From: Corynebacterium propinquum DSM 44285
Lineage (GTDB): Bacteria; Actinomycetota; Actinomycetes; Mycobacteriales; Mycobacteriaceae
DNA: 64,000 bases
Assembly: GCF_000375525.1 (NCBI RefSeq)
Contig: NZ_AQXC01000003.1
Location: 62,001-126,000 of the forward strand
Direction: 5' to 3'
Shown here: positions 7,952 through 17,135 of the stretch, piece after piece
How the letters are laid out: the number at the start of each line of letters is the position of its first letter
Numbering within the stretch: position 1 is the first letter of the stretch
Made by a program: the position numbers and the translations under genes
Notes under the pieces: model-generated
Told to the model about the DNA's origin: nothing
Databases searched by the model: none
The model's input: the letters and a program-made list of their open reading frames with translations, nothing else

Positions 7952-9979
7952 ATGACCCAAGCCTGCGGTTGCGAGCATTCCGCGAACCACACCGCTGCGA
8001 CCACAGAAAAAGTCAACACAGATAAAGCCGATGCCCCGTGGTGGCGCGATCGCGGCCTTCTTCTCCCCTTGAGTGCGGGCATCCTGTTGCTCACCGGCTT
8101 GTCGGTTTCCTGGATCGCCTCCGGCGTGCTTGCCGACGTACTCGCTCCCGCCTTGTTCTGGGCATCGTTGCTGGCTGGCGCCTCACAATTTGTTCCCTCG
8201 GCACTGCGCGGGTTACTGCGTACCGGACGGCTGGGCATCGGGTTGTTGATGACCATCAGCGCCACCGGTGCCGTCATCCTCGGGCACGTGGAAGAAGCCG
8301 CGGCCTTAGCGTTTTTATATTCCATCGTGGAAGCCTCGGAAGACCGCGCGATGGACAAGGCGCATTCCGGTCTGCGTTCACTGCTCTCGCTGATCCCGCC
8401 GACTGCCACCGTGCTTGCCGACGGTCAGGGCCACGAGGCGCAGAATCGACGCAGCACAGACACCATCGATGTCGAAGTCAGCGCCCTGCAACCCGGTCAG
8501 ATCCTGCGCGTGGCCGCAGGCCAGCGTTTGGCTACCGACGGAATCGTGCGCTCTGGCTCAGCCAACCTGGATGTTTCGGCAATCACCGGCGAATCCATGC
8601 CGGTGCGAGTCGGCCCCGGAGCTAAAGTGTTGGCCGGTTCCATCGTGGTTGATTCCGCCCTAGAAGTTGCGGCCACCGCAGCAGGCACAGATAACTCGCT
8701 CACCACCGTGGTCCGGCTCGTAGAAAACGCGAACGAACGCAAGGGCCAGCGTGCACGCATCGCCGACCGCCTCGCGCGCCCGCTGGTTCCGGGGGTTCTT
8801 GTACTAGCAGTGGCAGTCGCACTACTGGGCTCAGTTTTTGCCGATCCCGCAGTATGGATCGAGCGTGCCCTGGTGGTGCTGGTGGCGGCCTCACCATGCG
8901 CATTGGCAATCTCTGTACCAGTCACGGTTGTTTCCGCGATTGGTGCAGCCAGCCGTGTCGGCGTGATCATCAAGTCTGGCGCTGCCTTCGAACAACTCGG
9001 CACCGTGGACCACATCGCCGTCGACAAGACCGGCACGCTGACGCAAAACCGCACCGTGGTTACCGATATTCTTGCCGACGACAGTGCTGGCGCCAAAGCC
9101 GACCACACTGTACTCCAGCTGGCAGCCGCACTGGAAGCGCATTCCACCCACCCGCTGGCAGCGGCAATCACGCAGGCCGCAAGCACAATCGATGACGCTG
9201 AAACCTCTGAAGTCATCGAGCACGCTGGTTCTGGCATCAGCGGTATCGTCGGCGGGCAGCACGTTGCAGTAGGCAATCCGCGGTGGTTAGATCCCGGCGC
9301 GCTGCAGCCGCAAGTCGCAGAGCTGGAATCGGCTGGGAAGACAGTCATCGTGGTGCAGCGTTCCGGTGTCACGATCGGCGCGGTGGCCCTGCGCGATGAG
9401 TTACGCGACGAGGCACCGGGCGTCGTCAAGCAGCTTGCCGACGAAGGCTATGGCATAACAATGCTGACCGGGGATAATACACGCACTGCACGTACCGTCG
9501 CTGCGGATGCGGGAATTACTGATGTACGCGCAGGCTTATCACCGCAGGACAAGGCGGCTGCAGTGGCCCAGATTGCGCAGCGGAACCAGGTGGCGATGCT
9601 TGGGGATGGTATTAACGATGCCCCGGCGCTAGCGGCTGCCGACGTGGGCATCGCGATGGGCGCGACTGGTTCGGATGTCGCTGTAGAATCAGCGGATGCG
9701 GCGCTAAGCAGCGATAATCTAGAGCTGCTGCCGAGGGCGTTGCACCACGCGCGACGTGGCCGAGCGATCATTAACCAGAATATTGCGCTGTCCCTGGCCA
9801 TCATTGTCGCGTTATTGCCGCTGGCCCTCACCGGCGTACTGGGTTTGGCAGCCGTGGTGCTGGTTCACGAAGTTGCCGAGGTATTCGTGATTCTCAACGG
9901 GCTGCGTGCGGGCTTGCTAAAGACTCAGCCCGCCGCAGAAACTAAAATCTACTGCTTATCGGACTGTACCCAATCATAG
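7952..9979 (+). CDS. Heavy-metal-translocating P1B-type ATPase (P1B-4-like)
   Basis: 675 residues from ATG 7952, which has TTGAGGAGA upstream. It contains the actuator motif ITGES, the membrane metal site SPC (314-316), the phosphorylation site DKTGT (358-362), the nucleotide-site HP (THPLA) and the hinge GDGIND (551-556). The last membrane region has an HE pair at about 639-640 (LVHEVAEVF). SPC plus HE, and no long metal-binding N-domain, fit the P1B-4 group that exports Co2+, Fe2+ or Zn2+. The N-terminus has only a short CGCEH motif as a possible metal ligand. No metal sensor gene is adjacent. Its end overlaps the convergent cynS by 31 bp. Confidence 0.92.
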   Translation: MTQACGCEHSANHTAATTEKVNTDKADAPWWRDRGLLLPLSAGILLLTGLSVSWIASGVLADVLAPALFWASLLAGASQFVPSALRGLLRTGRLGIGLLMTISATGAVILGHVEEAAALAFLYSIVEASEDRAMDKAHSGLRSLLSLIPPTATVLADGQGHEAQNRRSTDTIDVEVSALQPGQILRVAAGQRLATDGIVRSGSANLDVSAITGESMPVRVGPGAKVLAGSIVVDSALEVAATAAGTDNSLTTVVRLVENANERKGQRARIADRLARPLVPGVLVLAVAVALLGSVFADPAVWIERALVVLVAASPCALAISVPVTVVSAIGAASRVGVIIKSGAAFEQLGTVDHIAVDKTGTLTQNRTVVTDILADDSAGAKADHTVLQLAAALEAHSTHPLAAAITQAASTIDDAETSEVIEHAGSGISGIVGGQHVAVGNPRWLDPGALQPQVAELESAGKTVIVVQRSGVTIGAVALRDELRDEAPGVVKQLADEGYGITMLTGDNTRTARTVAADAGITDVRAGLSPQDKAAAVAQIAQRNQVAMLGDGINDAPALAAADVGIAMGATGSDVAVESADAALSSDNLELLPRALHHARRGRAIINQNIALSLAIIVALLPLALTGVLGLAAVVLVHEVAEVFVILNGLRAGLLKTQPAAETKIYCLSDCTQS

Positions 9980-10407
9980 GGCAGATACTTGCCGTCGATG
10001 GTGATGTGCACGCGGTCGCCACCCGGGTGTTCCACACGCTTGAAATCCAGGCTGCAGTTGATCGCGCTCATGATGCCGTCGCCGAATTCGTCGTGGATCA
10101 GCGCCTTCAGTGCAGGGCCATAGACATCGATGAGTTCGTGAAAACGATAAATCGTCGGGTCCGTGGCGATTTCACGCTCCGGAACGCGAGTTGGTTGGCG
10201 GCGCAAAGCCTTCACCAGCTCGTCGTCAAGATCAAGTTCGTTTTGTAAAAACTCCGCAACGTCTTCTGGCACTGGGTGCATGCCCAGCACCGCAGAAACC
10301 AGCCACACATTCGGGCGCTGGGCGCGCTCGGCGAGCTCTGACCAGCTCAAACCTTTCTCTTGGCGCTTTTCATCAATAATGATGCCTGCGTCTTGCTTGG
10401 ATAACAT
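9949..10407 (-). CDS. cynS: Cyanate hydratase (cyanase)
   Basis: 152 residues, near the normal 156. It converts cyanate plus bicarbonate to ammonia and CO2. The C-terminal catalytic half, YRFHELIDVYGPALKAL then HDEFGDGIMSAINC, holds the expected Arg88, Glu91 and Ser114, and the protein ends near TIDGKYLPY. The amino half is the helical HTH-like domain of decameric cyanases. GAGGAG stands about five bases before the ATG. No cynR, cynT or cynX is adjacent. The stop lies inside the end of the convergent ATPase gene. Confidence 0.95.
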   Translation of the reverse strand: MLSKQDAGIIIDEKRQEKGLSWSELAERAQRPNVWLVSAVLGMHPVPEDVAEFLQNELDLDDELVKALRRQPTRVPEREIATDPTIYRFHELIDVYGPALKALIHDEFGDGIMSAINCSLDFKRVEHPGGDRVHITIDGKYLPYDWVQSDKQ

Positions 10408-10547
10408 GCGAGCTCCTCACAGCCGGTATTGCTTCAGTATTGCTCATGAATCAGGGCCTTGTGCCTGCACCGGCGGGCTTTCAGGGACCAGGCCCACCGC
10501 CCATTTTAATTGCTGGTACCGGAATTTTGCCCGTAGGATTTTGCTTT

Positions 10548-11189
10548 GTGGTTAACGCAATAAACCTCGTCGACGTGATTCACTCTGCGGGCACAGTCTT
10601 TGAAAATCTACAGTGCAGCAGAGCCGCCACCCATTCATTTATCGCAGGCGGCGATACCAGTGGTATCACCAGCCAGGCAGATCTAGAGCTACTCAAAGAT
10701 CTCAGCGACGCCGCGCAAATCATCACCCGTGCTCACAATAGCCACGAGCAATTAACCCCACAGACAATCATTGCAATCAATCAAGCGATGACCCGTTCTG
10801 CAGCGCTACAGCCCGGTGTTTTCCGTAGCGATAGTGACAATATCGGGGTTGCGACCCGCTACGGCGACCACCGCCCGAAAGCCGCGACCGAGGCAGATTT
10901 ACGCCGCATCATTATCGAAGCTCGCAACCAGCCCGCAGATAAAGCAGCCGCCACCCTATTCGTGCTGCTCGCCAAAGCACAGCCTTTTGGTGATGGAAAT
11001 AAACGTACCGCGCTCTTAGCGGCTAATCTCTTGCTACTGCCGGAGCGAAAGATCCTGACGGTTCCGTACAGTGATCAGGACTTAAGCGTGTCCGGCACTT
11101 TTAATGATCTATTAGCGCGAGCCTATATCTATGATGAGGTTGCCGCGTGCGTCGAGTATCTCGTCCGCGAAGGTGTCAGCACCCTGTAA
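10548..11189 (+). CDS. Fic-domain protein with altered catalytic and inhibitory motifs
   Basis: 213 residues from GTG 10548, chosen because TAGGA lies about nine bases upstream; the 36 extra codons back to 10440 are Pro/Gly-rich and unlike a Fic N-terminus. The Fic motif reads AKAQPFGDGNKRTALLAAN, with Gln145 where canonical HPFxDGNGR enzymes have the catalytic His. The N-terminal helix that normally carries the (S/T)xxxE(G/N) inhibitory motif reads THSFIAGG, with no glutamate. Gln-type Fic motifs are known in other Fic-like proteins, so it may be an active variant or a non-AMPylating relative. The region 10408-10547 upstream holds no other gene. Confidence 0.85.
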   Translation: MVNAINLVDVIHSAGTVFENLQCSRAATHSFIAGGDTSGITSQADLELLKDLSDAAQIITRAHNSHEQLTPQTIIAINQAMTRSAALQPGVFRSDSDNIGVATRYGDHRPKAATEADLRRIIIEARNQPADKAAATLFVLLAKAQPFGDGNKRTALLAANLLLLPERKILTVPYSDQDLSVSGTFNDLLARAYIYDEVAACVEYLVREGVSTL

Positions 11190-11210
11190 CTGGCACCACC
11201 CCGGGCAACG

Positions 11211-11253
11211 AAAAATCTCGAGCAGCCATTCTTAGAACGACAACTCGAGATTT
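11211..11253 (-). terminator. Rho-independent terminator of tRNA-Arg
   Basis: Ten-base arms AAATCTCGAG (11213-11222) and CTCGAGATTT (11244-11253) form a stem; read on the minus strand the second arm runs into ATTTTTCG. It lies five bases past the tRNA CCA end. Confidence 0.85.
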
Positions 11254-11257
11254 GTTA

Positions 11258-11333
11258 TGGTGCGCCCGGAGGGATTCGAACCCCCAACCTTCTGATCCGT
11301 AGTCAGATGCTCTATCCGTTGAGCTACGGGCGC
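11258..11333 (-). tRNA. tRNA-Arg (anticodon ACG)
   Basis: A 76-base cloverleaf on the minus strand with acceptor GCGCCCG/CGGGCGC, D-arm, anticodon loop CTACGGA (anticodon ACG, reading CGN codons after inosine modification), T-loop GTTCGAATC and an encoded CCA end. A terminator follows at once. Confidence 0.96.
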
Positions 11334-11470
11334 TTCCCGCTACACTGTCATGCAACCTTGCGGCTACTGTCCTGTGCAACGAGAATTCACTATACTGTCC
11401 ATCGATATTTTTGCCAAATCGCCAGTACAGAGCACATAAACAAGAACAGCTACAGCCAACTACAGAACAG

Positions 11471-13054
11471 CTACAGAACGATGTCGAAGACCGGGATGGC
11501 AACGAAATAGACCACCAGCGTCGTCAAGATCACGGCCACGACGTTCAGCCACACGCCGCCCTTGATCATGTCGCCGATGCGCACATATCCGGAACCAAAG
11601 GCAATGGCGTTGGGCGGAGTGGCCACCGGCAGCATGAACGCACAAGTAGCAGCCAGCGCGACCGGAATCGCCAGCACCAGGACGTTGTGATCGGCGTTCT
11701 CGGTCAAGCCAATGCCGACGGCGACACCGCCCATGATTGGCAAGAACGTCGCCGCAGTTGCGGTATTCGAGGTAAATTCCGTCAAGATCAGCACCAGGCC
11801 AGCGACCGCGAAAATCAACAGGAACAGCGGCAACGATCCCAGCCCTTTAGCGATCTCACCGATCCACAGCGACAGCCCCGTCTTGGTAAACATTGACGAC
11901 AGCGCCAGGCCACCGCCGAACAGCAACAGCACGTCCCACGGCAGCTCATTGGCGGTTTTCCAGTCCATCAAGCGGGTGCCCTTTTTGTCCGCCGGGATAG
12001 CGAACATCAGCAGGCCTGCTGCGATACCGACGATGGCATCCTGGTAGCCGGTTTCAATCTCTAGCCACTGGTCCAAAATTAGTGGCACGAAAATCCACGA
12101 CACCGCGGCCAACACGAAGATGATGCTCACGCCAATCTGCGGACCGGTCCACTTACCCATCTCGTGCAGTTCTTTTTTAATCAGCTCGCGCCCGCCGGGG
12201 ATCTCCGTCATCTCCGGCTTGAACACCGTGACCAGCACCGCCCAGGCGATGAACACGAAAACCACCGCGATGGGCATACCCACCATCATCCACTGCGCAA
12301 AACCGATGGTGTAGCCGTGCGCCTCGCTCATATAACCAGCCAGCAGCGCATTCGGCGGGGTACCGATCAAAGTACCCAGCGAACCAATCGAGGCCGAATA
12401 TGCAATGGCCAGCATCAAACCAGTGGCGAATTTCGCCTGCTTGCGCATACCACCAACAACATCGGCGGTCAGCTGCAGCACCGACATACCGATCGGCAGC
12501 ATGACGACGGCCGTGGCGGTATTCGACACCCACATGGACAAAAAGCCGGTCGCGATCATGAAGCCCAAAATCAGCCGCTTCGGCGAAGTGCCCACCAGCA
12601 GCACCACCAACAACGCGATCCTGCGGTGCACGTTCCAGCGTTGCAAGCCAAGCGCGATCAAGAAGCCGCCCAGGAACAGAAAGATCGTCGCCGAGGCATA
12701 CGGCGTGGCGACGTCAGAAAATTCGCCAACCTGGAATAGCGGGAAGACCACCAGCGGAACCATTGCCGTGGCGGCCAGCGGAATGGCTTCTGTCATCCAC
12801 CAGGTGCCCATCAGCACCGTTATCGCAGCGACAATCCGCAGCGATTGCAGGCTGTAATCAGCTTCCGGGTCCGCACCGGCGGACTGGCTCAGCGTGTCCA
12901 CTGCATTCGACGGAAAGATCAGATACACCAACACCGCCAGGGCAATACCGACAAGCAGGCCGGTGTACTGGCGGGTGGTTTCACGACGTTCACGGACCTC
13001 GGAGTCCTGGCCTTCGGCCTTCGAGGTGTTCTCGTGTACTTGCGGGGTGCTCAT
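11471..13054 (-). CDS. DASS-family (SLC13) Na+/carboxylate or sulfate symporter
   Basis: 527 residues with a hydrophilic charged N-terminus of about 30 residues, then about a dozen membrane segments. The two inverted substrate/Na+ loops are visible as WVSNTATAVVMLP and EFTSNTATAATFLP, each with an SNT triplet, along with the matching GTPPNALLAGY and ATPPNAIAFGSGY segments. This is the pattern of divalent-anion symporters such as the C. glutamicum dicarboxylate importer DccT/DcsT; the substrate (succinate, malate, citrate or sulfate) is not fixed by sequence. The gene reads leftward toward tRNA-Arg, 138 bp away. A gap of 67 bp separates it from mgtE upstream, so it could have its own promoter or follow mgtE. 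Confidence 0.9.
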   Translation of the reverse strand: MSTPQVHENTSKAEGQDSEVRERRETTRQYTGLLVGIALAVLVYLIFPSNAVDTLSQSAGADPEADYSLQSLRIVAAITVLMGTWWMTEAIPLAATAMVPLVVFPLFQVGEFSDVATPYASATIFLFLGGFLIALGLQRWNVHRRIALLVVLLVGTSPKRLILGFMIATGFLSMWVSNTATAVVMLPIGMSVLQLTADVVGGMRKQAKFATGLMLAIAYSASIGSLGTLIGTPPNALLAGYMSEAHGYTIGFAQWMMVGMPIAVVFVFIAWAVLVTVFKPEMTEIPGGRELIKKELHEMGKWTGPQIGVSIIFVLAAVSWIFVPLILDQWLEIETGYQDAIVGIAAGLLMFAIPADKKGTRLMDWKTANELPWDVLLLFGGGLALSSMFTKTGLSLWIGEIAKGLGSLPLFLLIFAVAGLVLILTEFTSNTATAATFLPIMGGVAVGIGLTENADHNVLVLAIPVALAATCAFMLPVATPPNAIAFGSGYVRIGDMIKGGVWLNVVAVILTTLVVYFVAIPVFDIVL

Positions 13055-13121
13055 AACGAGTCCATTTCTTGCTCTATGTCATATGGGCTAGGGTGCCTAA
13101 ATCCTAACCCATGGGCACCGC

Positions 13122-14486
13122 CTAAATCCCCAAAATGGTTTTGGCAATCAAGAAATAGATAATCAAGCCCGTCGCATCGCAGAACGTCGAAATGAACGGG
13201 TTGGAAAATACGGCCGGATCTGCACCGACAGTCTTGGCGACGATCGGCATCGCACCACCGACAGTCGCCGACATCGCACACACGCTCAGCAGCGTCAGAC
13301 CAATCACGAATCCAATATCAGAGCCATACACCAGCGTCGCCAAGACCAACCCCAGCGTGCCCAAGGTAATGCCCAGCATCAGGCCCACGCGCAGCTCGCG
13401 CCACATCACCTGCGCGATATCGCGTTTTCGCACGTCGCCCAGCGCCAACGCACGGGTCACCGTCGTCGCAGCCTGGTTACCCGTGTTACCGCCGGTACCG
13501 GTCAGCAGCGGAATAAACAGCGAGAGCACCACGGCTTTTTCCAGGGTGCCTTCAAAAGCATCCAGCACCTGCACCGTCAACAGCGCGGAAACCGCCAGCA
13601 CCAGCAGCCACACGATACGCGAGCGCATGATCTTGACCAGCGGCGTCGACATGTACGGCTGTTGCAGCGGCTCGGCACCACCGGCACGGGCGGAGTCCTC
13701 GCTGTCTTCTTCCTCCACGATGTCTTGCGCATCGTCGAAGGTCAGGATGCCCACCAGGCGTTCTGTGTGGTCCACGATCGGCATCGCCAGCAAGTCCAGC
13801 GGCAAGAACCAACGCGCGGTTTCCTCGGCGTCGTCATTAGCGCACGCAAAAATCGGATCCGCCATCACGGATTTCACTTTGCGGTCGCCGTGCGCCAAAA
13901 ACAGCTCACGCAGCGAGGTCACGCCCACCAGGCGGCGATCCCGGCGCGTCACCGGGATGGAATACAGCGTTTCCAGGTCATCGGCTTCCTTGCGCAGCAG
14001 GGTCATGGCCTCGTTGACCGTCATATCCTCGTGGATTTCCGGCACCTCCGGCGACATGCGGCGGCCAATCGAACCTTTCGGGTAGCCCAGGATGACGCCG
14101 GTGACATCACGCTCGGTTTTATCCAGGTTCTTCAGCAGCCGGTCGGCAATTTCCGCCGGCAGCTCGTCGATCAGCGACACCCTGTCGTCCGGGTCCAACT
14201 CATCGAAGAAGGAATAGACGTCTTTATTGCCCAGCGCACCGATCACGTCGGCCTGGTGGGCAGCGTCCAAAGCGTCGAACACCGCAATCGAGCGTTCCCG
14301 CGACAGCAGCCGCAGCACCACCGCGGCACGGGTGGCGTTGGAGCGTTCTACCAGCGAGACGATGTCTTTAATGGGGGGTTCGTCCAGCAGTTTACGTAAT
14401 CGCAGCGCCTCTTTCGGAGGTACGTCGTCGTGACTCCTCAGCAGACCTTCTAGTTCGTCAATTGCTTCTACTGCTGCATCGTGCAT
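13122..14486 (-). CDS. mgtE: Magnesium transporter MgtE
   Basis: 454 residues with the full MgtE layout: the N-terminal superhelical domain with repeated DALDAAHQADVI-type helices (about 1-130), two CBS domains (about 135-265, RMSPEVPEIHEDMTVNEAM then VMADPIFACANDDAE), a connecting helix and five membrane segments with the pore motif GTGGNTGNQAATT. MgtE is a Mg2+-gated Mg2+ channel of the inner membrane. GGGAGG stands six bases before the ATG. The roughly 85-base leader upstream contains a nested hairpin that may take part in control. Confidence 0.96.
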   Translation of the reverse strand: MHDAAVEAIDELEGLLRSHDDVPPKEALRLRKLLDEPPIKDIVSLVERSNATRAAVVLRLLSRERSIAVFDALDAAHQADVIGALGNKDVYSFFDELDPDDRVSLIDELPAEIADRLLKNLDKTERDVTGVILGYPKGSIGRRMSPEVPEIHEDMTVNEAMTLLRKEADDLETLYSIPVTRRDRRLVGVTSLRELFLAHGDRKVKSVMADPIFACANDDAEETARWFLPLDLLAMPIVDHTERLVGILTFDDAQDIVEEEDSEDSARAGGAEPLQQPYMSTPLVKIMRSRIVWLLVLAVSALLTVQVLDAFEGTLEKAVVLSLFIPLLTGTGGNTGNQAATTVTRALALGDVRKRDIAQVMWRELRVGLMLGITLGTLGLVLATLVYGSDIGFVIGLTLLSVCAMSATVGGAMPIVAKTVGADPAVFSNPFISTFCDATGLIIYFLIAKTILGI

Positions 14487-14525
14487 AACGCACCTCCCTT
14501 ACAGGATCATCGAACGCCTCTACCG

Positions 14526-14579
14526 GCCGGACAAACCCCTGGGCAGATAGGAAACCCAGTAAGCTCCGGCTAGAATATA
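14526..14579 (-). promoter_or_regulatory. Candidate mgtE promoter and structured 5' leader
   Basis: On the minus strand a TATATT box (14574-14579) is followed by a leader with two nested inverted repeats: GCCGGA/TCCGGC (14565-14570 with 14526-14531) enclosing CTGGG/CCCAG (14555-14559 with 14539-14543). The leader then runs about 40 bases to the GGGAGG ribosome binding site. It is far shorter than an M-box riboswitch and lacks its conserved blocks. The remaining gap 14580-14706 holds nothing I recognise. Confidence 0.4.
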
Positions 14580-14706
14580 CCCGTTAGGCAGTTATAAAAA
14601 ATTCCGCCGGGACGCTCGAGGGCACACGTGGGCACGCTCCGGAAGCCACTGCTCATCACCGCTCACCACTGCTCACGTCTACTCCCCGCCACCCAACAAA
14701 TGAGAG

Positions 14707-15441
14707 CTACCGCGCCAGAGCTTTGACCGCGCTTTCAAAATTCACCAGGGACTCTGCCGGGCTAGCAAACCCCACCATGGTCACGCTCATGCGGTCCGCA
14801 CCTGCGGCGATCAGCATAAACCCGCATTCGTTGACATCCGCGACCCAGACTTGCCCGTTCCAGTGCGGGCACATCGGTTGCGCGCGGTCACTGAGCACCA
14901 GCCCATCGGTCACCCCGGCGATCACTTCCTCATGCAAGGTGGCCAAACGTCGCTTGCCGACGCCATCCAGCACCTCACGCGCGGCAAATTCGTCGATGCG
15001 CTCGGTGGTGTGCTGTGCGTTGCCTTCGTGTAATTCCGCCATCCGCACCAAGCTTGCCCCACACGGCCAGTGCAGGTGCGCGTGGTCCAATGTCACGATG
15101 CCGAAGCGCAAAAACGGGGTAGGTTCTTCCACCAGGTCTTGTGCTGCGTACCAACCGGCCTGCCATTCGACCTCTGCCACGGCATGCAGGCTGGCGATGG
15201 TGATATCGGTGCTCAATTCCAAGGCCTTCTTTATGCCATCCAAGCGCACGCGCCCGTCGGTCAGGCACGCGACGTCGTCGACATGGCAGGCGATAATCAT
15301 CTGGCCGTGGTGGTCAAAGCCGTGCGCGGCCACCGCGATGGACACGGTGGCGTCGATATCGAGCGGGACCAGCGATAACGTGCCAGCGCCGCCCAGAATG
15401 CGCCGGGTCAGGTTTTGTGCACAGGTTTCCGGGGTGAGCAT
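14707..15441 (-). CDS. Uncharacterised protein, possibly split-barrel/DUF2470-like
   Basis: 244 residues, soluble, no signal peptide. The N-terminal segment VSIAVAAHGFDHHGQMIIAC and the later VRLDGIKKALEL plus ITIASLHAVAEVEW resemble actinobacterial FMN-binding split-barrel (HugZ/DUF2470-type) proteins, but the match is weak and made by eye. GGAGG lies four bases before the ATG. It is the downstream partner of the membrane protein at 15471-16841 (29-bp gap, same strand), so the two may form an operon. Confidence 0.6.
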   Translation of the reverse strand: MLTPETCAQNLTRRILGGAGTLSLVPLDIDATVSIAVAAHGFDHHGQMIIACHVDDVACLTDGRVRLDGIKKALELSTDITIASLHAVAEVEWQAGWYAAQDLVEEPTPFLRFGIVTLDHAHLHWPCGASLVRMAELHEGNAQHTTERIDEFAAREVLDGVGKRRLATLHEEVIAGVTDGLVLSDRAQPMCPHWNGQVWVADVNECGFMLIAAGADRMSVTMVGFASPAESLVNFESAVKALAR

Positions 15442-15470
15442 ACAACCTCCATCTTTAAGGTATGGCTACC

Positions 15471-16841
15471 CTATTGCATGCTGGGTTCTTTACGCAACAC
15501 TGCCCTGTTAATAAGCTTCGCCACCACCCATTCCAGCGGCCCGCGCCGGAAAAACACTTTCCACACCGCAGCGAACACGATCAGCCCCAGGGCATTCCAC
15601 GCAGCAGTAGCCCAATCATTGCGATGACCGGCGCTTTTCGCATCCAGCTCGCCCGGATCGAACTCGTCGTCGCCAAGAATCCAGCCTTTGGACTTATCAT
15701 CCCAGAATTCCGCGGTCAGCTCGTCATATTCCTGCCAGGTATCCGCTTCTTGAATGATTTTTAGGTAGCGCTGAAAGCTCGGGTCAGGTTTGTCAGTTTC
15801 GTCGGGCTTGTCAGGTTTGTCAGTTTCGGCTGCACTTTCAGATTCCGTACTTTCATGCACGCTGCCTTCAGCGGGCTCAATCCTCGAATACTGCACCGGG
15901 CCAGTACCGCTGATACCGAAAGTCTTGCCCGCATCCAACGGAATGCCACCGAGCATGAAAAAGCCCGCGATAAACACGTGTGCAACGTACGTCGTCAAGG
16001 CCATCGCACCCACCGCACGCAACGGATAGGCAAGAATATTCGCCCAGCGCACCTGGCACAACAGGCAGCACAGGCAGATCACCGCGATGGCGCAAGTGAT
16101 GCTCGCCAACAGATCACCGAACATTCCCGTGTGCGGCTCAAAGCTCTGCGTCAACAGCAATTGCACAAGCGAGGCGCTATCAAACTGCGGCTCAGTGGCG
16201 TCGACAAGCGGCTCATCCGGCACAACCGCGGCATTGTTCACGCGAATAACGAAACCCACGGCCGCAAGCAGCAACGCAGGTACCACCGCAATGGCCTGGG
16301 CCTTCGTGTTGCCCACCAGGAAGCGGTGCACCAGAACGCCCACGGCACCGTAGGTCAGCCACGCCAGCACCGGGTACGGCGGCATGAACAGCTCAAAACC
16401 GAATGGGACGAGATCAACCAGCACAAAGCCCACTGAGGAGACCGCCGCGAGCACCGCGATGATGACGGCGATCACCCAGGTTTTACAACGCGGCAACCAG
16501 AACAACAGCAGGTAAATCACGGCAATGGTGCTGAGCACGATCGCGATGGTGGACTGCACCATCGACATCAACGTGCCCGCGACCAAAAGAATCACACCAC
16601 GCACCAGCGTCGCCAGGCGCGTGCGCACGGGATCATCGGCCCCGCGCTCGTGAAAAAGGCCTAAAGAAACGCCCGCCAGCACCGCGAACAGTGCCGAAGG
16701 GTAACCGGCAAAAGCGGTGGTCGTGTAGTCCGCAATAACCCCGCCATCAAAACCGGTGGGGCCCAGATGCGCAAACACCATGCCGACGATGGCAAGACCG
16801 CGGGCTAAATCAATGCCGTCAAAGCGAAAAGCTGCTTTCAT
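15471..16841 (-). CDS. Multi-pass membrane protein of the HGSNAT/DUF418 acyltransferase type
   Basis: 456 residues. It opens with RFDGIDLARGLAIVGMVFAHLG, the conserved first helix of the heparan-alpha-glucosaminide acetyltransferase-like and DUF418 families, and has about ten hydrophobic segments. A hydrophilic insert at about 320-400 contains acidic KPD repeats (DKPDKPDETDKPD) before the last helix. Related corynebacterial membrane acyltransferases act on cell-envelope sugars or lipids, but no substrate can be given. TATGCT (16848-16853) sits six bases before the ATG, so the transcript is probably leaderless. Confidence 0.72.
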   Translation of the reverse strand: MKAAFRFDGIDLARGLAIVGMVFAHLGPTGFDGGVIADYTTTAFAGYPSALFAVLAGVSLGLFHERGADDPVRTRLATLVRGVILLVAGTLMSMVQSTIAIVLSTIAVIYLLLFWLPRCKTWVIAVIIAVLAAVSSVGFVLVDLVPFGFELFMPPYPVLAWLTYGAVGVLVHRFLVGNTKAQAIAVVPALLLAAVGFVIRVNNAAVVPDEPLVDATEPQFDSASLVQLLLTQSFEPHTGMFGDLLASITCAIAVICLCCLLCQVRWANILAYPLRAVGAMALTTYVAHVFIAGFFMLGGIPLDAGKTFGISGTGPVQYSRIEPAEGSVHESTESESAAETDKPDKPDETDKPDPSFQRYLKIIQEADTWQEYDELTAEFWDDKSKGWILGDDEFDPGELDAKSAGHRNDWATAAWNALGLIVFAAVWKVFFRRGPLEWVVAKLINRAVLRKEPSMQ

Positions 16842-16945
16842 GCGCTAAGCATAGACCAGGCTGCCAGCATTGCAACCCCCGCAACCTTGCACCCCTGTAG
16901 CCCGTGCCCCGCGCCTGGGCATCTCGCACCCCATGCCAGTGCGAA

Positions 16946-16976
16946 AGCCCCGGCAAGAAAAATCCTTGCCGGGGCT
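16946..16976 (-). terminator. Rho-independent terminator of tRNA-Ser(GCT)
   Basis: Twelve-base perfect arms AGCCCCGGCAAG (16946-16957) and CTTGCCGGGGCT (16965-16976) with a seven-base loop, followed on the minus strand by TTTCG. It lies six bases past the tRNA 3' end. Confidence 0.85.
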
Positions 16977-16982
16977 AGCCTG

Positions 16983-17071
16983 CGGAGATGAGAGGATTCG
17001 AACCTCCGGCCCGCCGTTAAGCAGGCAACTCATTAGCAGTGAGTCCCATTCGGCCGCTCTGGCACATCTCC
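16983..17071 (-). tRNA. tRNA-Ser (anticodon GCT)
   Basis: An 89-base class II tRNA with acceptor GGAGATG/CATCTCC, anticodon loop CTGCTAA (anticodon GCT for AGC/AGU), a long variable arm and T-loop GTTCGAATC. The CCA end is not encoded. Confidence 0.95.
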
Positions 17072-17135
17072 AACGCAATCTAGCATAACCGTTAGCATGC
17101 CCTCGCGCCAATCAGATGCGACTACACTTGCGCAC

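Noticed and set aside
10440..10547. Longer N-terminus of the Fic protein from 10440
   Set aside because: The extra 36 residues are Pro/Gly-rich with no ribosome binding site; GTG 10548 has TAGGA at good distance.
13092..13119. Terminator between mgtE and the DASS transporter gene
   Set aside because: GGTGCC/GGCACC arms exist, but no T-run follows on either strand and the loop is long; kept out as unsupported.
14487..14600. M-box magnesium riboswitch before mgtE
   Set aside because: The leader is only about 85 bases and lacks the conserved M-box blocks; only a nested hairpin is visible.
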